Below are positions 1 through 4,874 of a stretch of DNA of 7,287 nucleotides, in pieces (the first letter of the stretch is position 1; each line of letters begins with the position of its first letter). Position numbers and translations under genes: made by a program. The notes under the pieces are model-generated. The model did not search any database and was not told the DNA's origin. It saw only the letters and a program-made list of their open reading frames with translations. Origin of the DNA: Streptomyces sp. MMG1533 (GTDB lineage: Bacteria; Actinomycetota; Actinomycetes; Streptomycetales; Streptomycetaceae). The DNA lies in contig NZ_LGDG01000060.1 of NCBI RefSeq assembly GCF_001279775.1, forward strand, positions 1 through 7,287, given 5' to 3'.

Positions 1-80
1 ATGACCACCTGGATGTTCGACTGAGCATCCGCCGACGCACCCGTGTCGTACGACCGACGATCCGCACCAGAACCCGCCAT
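1..80 (-). CDS. N-terminal fragment of a small protein, probably a WXG100-family (Esx-like) partner
   Basis: The gene is cut by the left edge, so only about 26 N-terminal residues are visible. They begin MAGSGADRRSYDTG and continue into a polar stretch rich in Ala, Ser and Gln, with no signal peptide or membrane segment. The start is well supported: on the minus strand GGGGAG (95..90) lies 9 nt before the ATG at 80..78. An in-frame GTG directly before that ATG (83..81) has 6 nt spacing and is an alternative start. The gene lies 78 bp downstream of the Esx-like gene on the same strand. WXG100 proteins are usually encoded as pairs and exported by type VII secretion systems, so a WXG100 partner is the natural guess. 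The WxG turn itself is outside the window, so the family assignment is inference from context and length of N-terminus. That a coding region starts here is fairly secure. Confidence 0.6.
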   Translation of the reverse strand, partial: MAGSGADRRSYDTGASADAQSNIQVV

Positions 81-117
81 CACACACCACTCCCCGAGAG
101 TTGAAAGAAAGCCCGCA

Positions 118-141
118 CAGAGATCCGCGCAGAGATCCGCG
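118..141. repeat. Perfect tandem duplication of a 12-bp unit
   Basis: The unit CAGAGATCCGCG occurs twice head to tail (118-129 and 130-141), followed by a partial third copy (CAGA, 142-145). It lies in the 78-bp gap between the two Esx-like genes, just after the stop of the first. It does not form a stable hairpin and I see no promoter in it. It is probably a replication-slippage duplication. A role in the intercistronic region is possible but nothing supports it directly. Confidence 0.85.
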
Positions 142-158
142 CAGAACGAAGGTCAAGC

Positions 159-485
159 TCAGCGGAAGCGCGCCGCGTCGAAGTTCGCGGCACCCATCTG
201 CTGCTTCGCGTTGTCGCCCTGCTCCTGGTCGCCGGAGCTGAACGCCGAGTCCATCCCCGACTGACCACCCAGAATCGCCGCCAGCGACCCGTTGAGGTCG
301 CTCGCGATCTGGTCCGCCCGCTGCTTGAACTGGTCGAACATCACGCGGCCCGAACCGTTGAACTTGCCCTCCAGCGGCGTCGCCGCCTGCACCAACTGCC
401 GGATCAACGTCCCGAGATCGTCGCTCGACCCCCGCGAATCACGCTGCAGCTGCGACAGCGTCTGCGCACCCATGTCGAACTTCAT
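159..485 (-). CDS. WXG100-family (Esx-like) protein with FNG in place of WXG
   Basis: This is a 108-residue soluble protein of the size of WXG100 proteins, which form helical-hairpin dimers and are substrates of type VII secretion. The layout fits: a helix rich in Leu, Gln and Asp (about residues 5-35), a turn at GKFNGSG (about 40-46), then a second helix (about 47-75) with FDQF, ADQIASDL and LAAIL heptad-like spacing, and a Gly/Asp/Gln-rich tail. The turn reads Phe-Asn-Gly where the family has Trp-x-Gly. No clear YxxxD/E export motif is visible in the tail, which ends NFDAARFR, so that motif may sit in the partner. I chose the ATG at 485 over a GTG at 488: the ribosome site GGGGGAGG is only 1 nt from the GTG but 4 nt from the ATG. 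A second small gene follows 78 bp downstream. The family call is likely; whether the protein is exported or acts with the phosphatase upstream is unknown. Confidence 0.8.
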   Translation of the reverse strand: MKFDMGAQTLSQLQRDSRGSSDDLGTLIRQLVQAATPLEGKFNGSGRVMFDQFKQRADQIASDLNGSLAAILGGQSGMDSAFSSGDQEQGDNAKQQMGAANFDAARFR

Positions 486-531
486 CACGCCTCCCCCGTT
501 GGGTCCTCACCACCACATCGTGTGCATTACA

Positions 532-561
532 TCTCTACCAACTCCCCGATTGCTCAGGCAA
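532..561 (-). promoter_or_regulatory. Possible promoter for the Esx-like genes
   Basis: On the minus strand TTGCCT (561..556) and TAGAGA (537..532) are separated by 18 nt. This would start transcription roughly 40 nt before the Esx-like start codon. The -10 lacks the usual final T, so the match is moderate. The -35 lies inside the hairpin at 541-569. The genes could instead be read through from the phosphatase. Confidence 0.3.
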
Positions 562-569
562 TCGAGAGT
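541..569. terminator. Hairpin between phosphatase and Esx-like genes (terminator or operator)
   Basis: CGATTGC (547-553) and GCAATCG (558-564) form a perfect 7-bp stem with a TCAG loop. Outside it, ACTC (541-544) pairs with GAGT (566-569) across a small asymmetric bulge. The hairpin lies about 66 nt beyond the phosphatase stop and about 56 nt before the Esx-like start, both on the minus strand. No T-run follows, so it is either a weak intrinsic terminator or RNA-processing hairpin for the phosphatase transcript, or a binding site overlapping the candidate -35. The rest of the 489-634 gap shows nothing further. Confidence 0.5.
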
Positions 570-634
570 CGGCGGTAGTTACAGAGGCAGCACAAACCCA
601 TGACCAAAGCACGAGCGCGTATGCGGACAAACAG

Positions 635-1831
635 TCAGCGGGCGGACGTTGCGGGCAGCGCAGACGTGGCCGTCGGCCCCTCGCGGCAGATCAGCAACAG
701 CGCCCTGTCGTCGTTGACATCCTTCGCCACCGCCTCGATCAGATGCCAGGCCGCTCCGTGGAAGCCGCCAGCGACATAGCGGTCGGCCTCGCCGGTGAGG
801 CGGTCGATGCCCTCGACGATGTCGCGGTCGGACGTCTCCACCAAGCCGTCCGTGAACAGCATCAACACGTCGCCGGGGCGCAGTGAGCCCTTCACGGGGT
901 CGAACTGCGCACCGTCGTACACACCCAGCAGCGGGCCCTCCGCGGCCTTCTCCTCCCAGCGGCCGCTGCCCGCGCTGAGCTGCAAGCCCGGCGGGTGGCC
1001 CGCGGAGTACAGCTCGTAGTCGCCCGAGTCCAGGTCCAGGACCAGATGGATCGACGTCGCGAAGCCCTCGTCCCAGTCCTGGCGGAGCAGGTAGCCGTTC
1101 GCGGCCGGCAGGAACGCGTGCGGGGGCAGCGAGCCGAGCAGGCCGCCGAAGGCCCCCGACAGAAGCAGTGCGCGCGATCCCGCGTCCATGCCCTTGCCCG
1201 ACACGTCCGTCAGGACGACCTCCATCGTGCGGCCGCCGTTCGTACGGGCCGCGACAACGAAGTCACCGGAGAACGACTGGCCGCCCGCCGGGCGCAGCGC
1301 CATCTCCCGGTGCCAGCCCTGTGGCAGTTGCGGCAACTTGCTCTGGACGCGGATGCGTTCGCGCAGGTCGAAGAGCATGGTGCCGCCGCGCCGCCAGGGC
1401 ACGCCGACCCGGCTGCGGAACTGGGCGATGAGGAGACCGAAGAACCCGCAGGCGGCGACCACCAGGACCACGCCCGGGGTGACCCTGGACGGGCCCTCCG
1501 TGTACGGGCCCAGCTGCACCGACTCCACGATCAGTGCCGTCGCCGCAGCCGCGTACAGGCCGAGCAGGCTCGCCGGGCGCAGCAGCAGGCCGCCTGCGAC
1601 GATCGGCAGGACCAGCGCGGCCGGTGAACACCACACCGAGTTGGCCAGTGTCGTGGCCGCGATCAGGGGAACGGTGATGAGCAGGCCGGCCAGCGCGACC
1701 CAGTCCGAACCGTCGCCACGGAAGTAGTCGACGGCACTTCTGCGCAGGCCGACGCGAGCCCGGTGCCACTGCATCTTCAACCGGGCCGTGAACGTCTCGG
1801 CTTCCGCGCGCCGCTCTCGTCCTGCTGCCAT
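635..1831 (-). CDS. Membrane-anchored SpoIIE/PP2C-type serine phosphatase
   Basis: This 398-residue protein is predicted to remove phosphate from Ser/Thr of partner proteins using metal ions, typically anti-anti-sigma factors in actinomycetes. An N-terminal basic segment (1-43) is followed by about four hydrophobic spans (about 44-64, 68-88, 90-106 and 117-136). A short linker leads to a cytoplasmic SpoIIE domain (about 170-382). The visible phosphatase motifs are SGDF (188-191), TDVSGKG (208-214), SAGHPPGL (276-283), LLGV (301-304), GDVLMLFTDGLVE (320-332) and DVNDDRALLL (371-380). The metal-binding Asp residues at about 190, 209, 328 and 374/375 are all present. There is no PAS, GAF, HAMP or kinase domain, so the membrane part may itself be the sensor. 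No anti-sigma kinase or STAS partner is encoded nearby, so the target is unknown. The Esx-like genes lie downstream on the same strand. The ATG at 1831 has only a weak AGGG upstream (see the promoter entry). Confidence 0.93.
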   Translation of the reverse strand: MAAGRERRAEAETFTARLKMQWHRARVGLRRSAVDYFRGDGSDWVALAGLLITVPLIAATTLANSVWCSPAALVLPIVAGGLLLRPASLLGLYAAAATALIVESVQLGPYTEGPSRVTPGVVLVVAACGFFGLLIAQFRSRVGVPWRRGGTMLFDLRERIRVQSKLPQLPQGWHREMALRPAGGQSFSGDFVVAARTNGGRTMEVVLTDVSGKGMDAGSRALLLSGAFGGLLGSLPPHAFLPAANGYLLRQDWDEGFATSIHLVLDLDSGDYELYSAGHPPGLQLSAGSGRWEEKAAEGPLLGVYDGAQFDPVKGSLRPGDVLMLFTDGLVETSDRDIVEGIDRLTGEADRYVAGGFHGAAWHLIEAVAKDVNDDRALLLICREGPTATSALPATSAR

Positions 1832-1840
1832 TAGTTCGGG

Positions 1841-1869
1841 ACCCTATCCATCGGACCAGCTGCTTGGCA
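1841..1869 (-). promoter_or_regulatory. Candidate phosphatase promoter giving a near-leaderless transcript
   Basis: TAGGGT (1846..1841 on the minus strand) fits the Streptomyces -10 TAGRRT exactly and ends 9 nt before the phosphatase ATG. A poor -35, TGCCAA (1869..1864), lies 17 nt upstream. If used, transcription would begin at or just before the start codon, which suits the lack of a good ribosome site. The AGGG inside this same hexamer is the only alternative ribosome site, 10 nt from the ATG. Confidence 0.35.
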
Positions 1870-1900
1870 CGGGAGGTCCCACTTGTCCCCCGTCCGAGGT

Positions 1901-1924
1901 TCAACTTCACAGTGAACTTCACAG
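1901..1924. promoter_or_regulatory. Dyad plus direct repeat in the divergent phosphatase/acetyltransferase region
   Basis: TTCAC-A-GTGAA (1906-1916) is a perfect 11-bp dyad. After one mismatch it extends by two pairs on each side (1903-1919). The 10-mer AACTTCACAG also occurs twice (1903-1912 and 1915-1924), with a 12-bp period. The site lies about 75 bp before the phosphatase start and 70-90 bp before the acetyltransferase start, which suits a regulator of both. I do not recognise a specific family. The rest of 1832-1993 shows no strong plus-strand promoter. Confidence 0.45.
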
Positions 1925-1993
1925 AAGGCCGCCGCGCCGCCACCAAGCCGAAATTCCCTGGCCCGTCCCGCAATGCCCTGGTAGGCATGGTTC

Positions 1994-3223
1994 ATGGGGA
2001 CTGACGTGCGGGTACTGCGGCGGGACGAATGGGACCAGTGGTACGACAACCTGATCCGCGCCTTCGGCGGGGTCCAGGAGTCGTCCGAGGAGCGGGAGCT
2101 GTGGCGCTCGCTCACCGAGACCGACCGTTCCATCGGTGTCTGGGACGGTGACGTGTGTGTGGGCACGGCGGGGGCGTTCAGTTTCCGGCTGACCGTGCCG
2201 GGCGGCGCCGCGCTGCCGGCCGCCGGCGTGACCATGGTCAGCGTGGCGGCCACGCACCGACGGCGCGGGGTGCTGCGCTCCATGATGAGGCGGCAGCTGG
2301 ACGACGTACGGGAGTGGGGCGAGCCGCTGGCGGTGCTGACGGCCTCGGAGCCCGAGATCTACGGCCGGTTCGGGTACGGCGCGGCGACGCACTGCGTGAA
2401 CGTCGAGGTCGACACGGCGCGCGTACGGCTGTCCGTACCGCCCGGCACCGATGACGTACGCCTGCGGTACGCCGCACCGGCGGATGTCCTCGACGTGTGC
2501 GAGGCGGTGTACGCGCGCAAGGTGTCCGGCCGGCCGGGGATGCTGGCGCGGCTGCCCGGGTGGGAGCAGCTCGTGGTGCTCGACCCGGAGAGTGTCCGGG
2601 AGGGGGCGTCACCGCTGCAGTGCGTGGTGGCGGAGCGGGCCGGCGAGGTCGTGGGGTACGCGCGTTTCCGGATCAAGCCGGAGTGGGAGACCGCCGGACC
2701 CAAGGGCGTCGTGGTCCTGCACGACACGGAAGCGCTGGATGCGGCGGCGCACGCCGCGCTGTGGCGGTTCCTGTTCGGGATCGACCTGACGTCGACGCTG
2801 ACCGCGCGGGGACGGCCGTCGGACGAGCCGTGGCTGTCCATGGTGTCCGACATCCGGCGGTGCGGGCTGCGGGTACGGGATTCGTTGTACGTCCGGCTGG
2901 TGGACGTCGGCGCCGCGCTGGAGGCGCGGACGTATCAGGCGCCGGTTGATGTGGTGTTCGAGATCGAGGACGACTTCTGCCCCTGGAACGCGGGGCGTTG
3001 GCGGCTCACCGGGGACGCGAAGGGCGCGTCCTGCGTTCGTACGACGGATGCTGCCGATCTCGCCCTGTCCGTACGGGAGTTGGGGGCCGCGTACCTCGGA
3101 GGCGTGAGTCTGGCGTCGCTGGGCGCAGCCGGGCGGGTGCGGGAGCTGCGGCAGGGGGCGCTGGCGGAGGCGGCGGTCGGGTTCGGGTCGACGGTGGCGC
3201 CCTGGCTGCCGCACGGGTTCTAG
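1994..3223 (+). CDS. Eis-like GNAT N-acetyltransferase
   Basis: This 409-residue protein matches the three-part Eis architecture, in which an acetyl-CoA-dependent enzyme acetylates amines. The first GNAT domain (about 1-148) carries the acetyl-CoA loop as THRRRGVLRSM (87-97), followed by ASEPEIYGRFGYG (117-129). Tyr123 aligns with the general-acid Tyr126 of M. tuberculosis Eis. A degenerate second GNAT domain follows (about 150-300), then an SCP2-like C-terminal domain (about 305-409) containing WNAGRW (331-336). The last residue is Phe, as in Mtb Eis, whose C-terminal Phe402 carboxylate is proposed to act in catalysis. Eis proteins acetylate aminoglycosides and protein lysines, but the substrate here cannot be read from sequence. 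The start is uncertain: the ATG at 1994 has a weak AGG upstream, whereas a GTG at 2006 has GGGGA 5 nt before it and would shorten the protein by four residues. The gene is divergent from the phosphatase and converges on nei with a 7-bp gap. Confidence 0.9.
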   Translation: MGTDVRVLRRDEWDQWYDNLIRAFGGVQESSEERELWRSLTETDRSIGVWDGDVCVGTAGAFSFRLTVPGGAALPAAGVTMVSVAATHRRRGVLRSMMRRQLDDVREWGEPLAVLTASEPEIYGRFGYGAATHCVNVEVDTARVRLSVPPGTDDVRLRYAAPADVLDVCEAVYARKVSGRPGMLARLPGWEQLVVLDPESVREGASPLQCVVAERAGEVVGYARFRIKPEWETAGPKGVVVLHDTEALDAAAHAALWRFLFGIDLTSTLTARGRPSDEPWLSMVSDIRRCGLRVRDSLYVRLVDVGAALEARTYQAPVDVVFEIEDDFCPWNAGRWRLTGDAKGASCVRTTDAADLALSVRELGAAYLGGVSLASLGAAGRVRELRQGALAEAAVGFGSTVAPWLPHGF

Positions 3224-3230
3224 GCCGACG

Positions 3231-4040
3231 TCAGGGCTTCTGGCAGACCGGGCACCAGAAGAGGTTGCGGGCGGCGAGATCGGCGGTGCTGATCTCGCCG
3301 CCACAGATGTGGCAGGGCAGGTTGGCCCTGCGGTAGACGTAGACCTCGCCGCCGTGGTCGTCGACGCGCGGCGGGCGGCCCATCGCCTCCGGGGTGTGTT
3401 CCGGGCGGACGGTGTCGATGCGGTTGTTGCGGACGCCCTCGTGCATCAGCTCGACGAGGTCGGTCCAGATCGCGTCCCACTCGGCCCGGGTGATGTCCTT
3501 GCCGGCGCGGTACGGGTCGATGCGATGCCGGAAGAGGACTTCGGCGCGGTAGACGTTGCCGACGCCGGCGACGACCTTCTGGTCCATGAGCAGGGCCGCG
3601 ATCGTCGTACGGCTGCGGGAGACGCGCTGGTACGCGGTTCCCGGGTCGGCGTCCTCGCGCAGCGGGTCGGGGCCGAGGCGGTCGTGTATCGCGTCCTTCT
3701 CGGGGTCCGTGATCAGGGCGCAGGTCGTCGGGCCGCGGAGATCGACGTACGACGTGCCGTTCGCGAGCCGGAGACGGACGGTGTCCGTGGGCGGGGGCGC
3801 GGGGGCCGGGCCGAAGTCGACCTTGCCGAAGAGGCCGAGGTGGATGTGGATCCACTCACTGCCGCGAAAGCCCAGGAACAGGTGTTTGCCGTGGGCCTCG
3901 GTGGCGGCGAGTTCCGTGCCGGTGAGGAGGGCGGCGGCGTCGGTGAACTTGCCCTGGGGGCTGGTCACCTGCGGTGCCGTGCCGAGAAACGCGGCGGCGT
4001 AGTCCTGAGCCAACCGGTGAATCGTGTGCCCTTCCGGCAC
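3231..4040 (-). CDS. nei: Fpg/Nei-family DNA glycosylase / AP lyase (Nei1-like)
   Basis: This base-excision repair enzyme removes oxidised bases and cleaves the abasic site. The chemistry fixes the start. The N-terminal Pro exposed after Met removal is the nucleophile, so translation must begin at the GTG at 4040, giving Met-PEGHTIHRL and 269 residues. An upstream in-frame GTG at 4064 would bury that Pro and touches a hairpin. AAGGG lies 4 nt before the chosen start. Visible features are Pro2 and Glu3, Lys52 in HGKHLFL, the helix-two-turn-helix region with DQKVVAGVGNVYRAE (153-167), and a C-terminal zinc finger with Cys243, Cys246, Cys263 and Cys266. The PEGHTxHR start resembles M. tuberculosis Nei1 (Rv2464c) rather than Fpg, which begins PELPEVE. 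The gene lies downstream of rpiB on the same strand, as in mycobacteria. Nei rather than Fpg is likely but substrate preference is inferred. Confidence 0.94.
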   Translation of the reverse strand: MPEGHTIHRLAQDYAAAFLGTAPQVTSPQGKFTDAAALLTGTELAATEAHGKHLFLGFRGSEWIHIHLGLFGKVDFGPAPAPPPTDTVRLRLANGTSYVDLRGPTTCALITDPEKDAIHDRLGPDPLREDADPGTAYQRVSRSRTTIAALLMDQKVVAGVGNVYRAEVLFRHRIDPYRAGKDITRAEWDAIWTDLVELMHEGVRNNRIDTVRPEHTPEAMGRPPRVDDHGGEVYVYRRANLPCHICGGEISTADLAARNLFWCPVCQKP

Positions 4041-4063
4041 GGCGCCCTTCTTTCCTGTACCCA

Positions 4064-4082
4064 CTGGGGGCTCCGCCCCCAG
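4064..4082. terminator. GC-rich hairpin in the rpiB-nei gap (common Streptomyces repeat type)
   Basis: CTGGGGGC and GCCCCCAG form a perfect 8-bp stem around a TCC loop, followed by GACCCCCGG on the plus strand. From memory, hairpins of this GGGGGCTCCGCCCCCAGACCCC form are dispersed in many copies between genes of Streptomyces genomes. It lies 78 nt beyond the rpiB stop and 23 nt before the nei start. It could therefore partly terminate or protect the rpiB transcript. No T-run follows. Confidence 0.7.
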
Positions 4083-4110
4083 ACCCCCGGCCTTTGCCCA
4101 CCCGCCACCG

Positions 4111-4145
4111 GACTCGGCCGGTCGAGAAGCGGGCGACTCGGCCGG
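4111..4145. repeat. 11-bp direct repeat pair in the rpiB-nei gap
   Basis: GACTCGGCCGG occurs at 4111-4121 and again at 4135-4145, with a 24-bp period. Each copy includes the palindrome CGGCCG. It lies immediately beyond the rpiB stop on the transcribed strand. No function is apparent, and chance similarity is possible in such GC-rich sequence. Confidence 0.55.
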
Positions 4146-4159
4146 CCCAGCGGCAATCC

Positions 4160-4645
4160 CTACTTCTGCGGGTGGTGCGCCGGGATCGGCGGCAGGTCGC
4201 CCGTCGTCTCGTAGTCGGCCAGCATCTCGATGCGGCGGATGTGACGCTCGTCACCCGAGAACGGGGTGTTCAGGAAGGTCTCGACGAACTTCGTCGCCTC
4301 CTCCTGCGTGTGCATGCGCGCGCCCACCGCGACGACGTTCGCGTTGTTGTGCTGCCGGCCGAGGGACGCCGTCTCCTCGCTCCAGGCGAGGGCCGACCGC
4401 ACACCCTTGACCTTGTTCGCGGCGATCTGCTCGCCGTTGCCGGAGCCGCCGATCACGACGCCGAGGGCGTCGGGGTCCGCGGCCGTCCGCTCGGCGGCAC
4501 GGAGGCAGAACGGCGGGTAGTCGTCCTGGGCGTCGTAGATGTGGGGACCACAGTCGACCGGGTCGTGGCCGGCTTCCCGGAGCCACTCGACGAGGTGGTT
4601 CTTGAGTTCGAAGCCGGCATGGTCGGAACCGAGATACACGCGCAT
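4160..4645 (-). CDS. rpiB: Ribose-5-phosphate isomerase B
   Basis: This 161-residue cytoplasmic enzyme interconverts ribose 5-phosphate and ribulose 5-phosphate in the non-oxidative pentose phosphate pathway. It follows the M. tuberculosis RpiB pattern closely. The N-terminus is MRVYLGSDHAGFELK, with Asp8 and His9 corresponding to Asp11 and His12 there. GGSGNGEQIAANKV (66-79) carries Glu72, the equivalent of catalytic Glu75, where E. coli-type RpiB uses Cys. His99 (QHNNAN), Arg110 (GARMHT), Arg134 and Arg138 are the expected phosphate and substrate ligands. Length and start agree with the family. The ATG at 4645 lacks a clear purine-rich ribosome site, unusual for this window, although a good promoter lies about 70 nt upstream. 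The gene is transcribed toward nei and divergent from the permease. Some family members act on other sugar phosphates, but the residue match makes R5P the best call. Confidence 0.97.
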   Translation of the reverse strand: MRVYLGSDHAGFELKNHLVEWLREAGHDPVDCGPHIYDAQDDYPPFCLRAAERTAADPDALGVVIGGSGNGEQIAANKVKGVRSALAWSEETASLGRQHNNANVVAVGARMHTQEEATKFVETFLNTPFSGDERHIRRIEMLADYETTGDLPPIPAHHPQK

Positions 4646-4669
4646 GGGATGAGTGTGACACGGGTGTTT

Positions 4670-4685
4670 CGGGGCAGCAGCCCCG
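4670..4685. other. Small hairpin in the predicted rpiB leader
   Basis: CGGGGC-AGCA-GCCCCG forms a perfect 6-bp stem with a 4-nt loop, 24 nt upstream of the rpiB ATG and within the leader predicted from the promoter at 4712-4739. CCCCGGGG (4681-4688) overlaps it and offers an alternative pairing. A role in translation of rpiB, which has a poor ribosome site, is conceivable but unproven. Confidence 0.4.
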
Positions 4686-4711
4686 GGGGTTGACCCGGAA
4701 AACTGAGAGCA

Positions 4712-4739
4712 ACACTACAGAACCTCAGGAAAAGCTCAA
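4712..4739 (-). promoter_or_regulatory. Predicted rpiB promoter
   Basis: On the minus strand TTGAGC (4739..4734) and TAGTGT (4717..4712) are separated by 16 nt. The -10 follows the TAGNNT pattern and the -35 matches the first four bases of TTGACN closely. Transcription would start near 4705, giving a leader of about 60 nt. This is the best housekeeping-type promoter match in the window. Confidence 0.55.
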
Positions 4740-4796
4740 GTAACGATCCGGAATCAAAGGTTCACCAATCACTTTGCCTCCGATTCACTGGACCGA

Positions 4797-4840
4797 CCCG
4801 TACGCCGCTCGTACGGGAGCCCGCACCACCCCCGTGCGGG
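4797..4840. promoter_or_regulatory. Two adjacent perfect hairpins upstream of the permease
   Basis: CCCGTACG (4797-4804) pairs with CGTACGGG (4810-4817) across a CCGCT loop. After two bases CCCGCAC (4820-4826) pairs with GTGCGGG (4834-4840) across a 7-nt C-rich loop. The second ends 34 nt before the permease ATG. They could be leader-RNA structures controlling the permease, or operator dyads. No T-run follows. The remainder of the 4646-4874 region holds the rpiB promoter and leader hairpin, and no plus-strand promoter I can support. Confidence 0.5.
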
Positions 4841-4874
4841 AAACAGCTCACCCGGCGCAAAGGAATCCCGTCCT

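Noticed and set aside
1..24. Plus-strand reading of seven codons from ATG to TGA
   Set aside because: It is too short, has no visible upstream context and overlaps the better-supported minus-strand start at 80.
1263..1988. Alternative minus-strand frame over the phosphatase N-terminal half and the divergent region
   Set aside because: It is Arg/Pro/Gly-rich out-of-frame sequence. The in-frame phosphatase has membrane spans and complete motifs.
3309..4214. Long plus-strand open frame opposite nei
   Set aside because: It is an antisense shadow caused by high GC third positions. The minus strand carries catalytic Pro2, Lys52 and the zinc-finger Cys residues of a known family.
4690..4721. TTGACC (4690-4695) with TACAGA (4716-4721) as a permease promoter
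   Set aside because: The 20-nt spacing is too long and the -10 is poor, so I do not list it. The true permease promoter was not found by eye.
4755..4776. CAAAG...CTTTG inverted repeat upstream of the permease
   Set aside because: It has only 5 bp of stem and a 12-nt loop, which is easily expected by chance.
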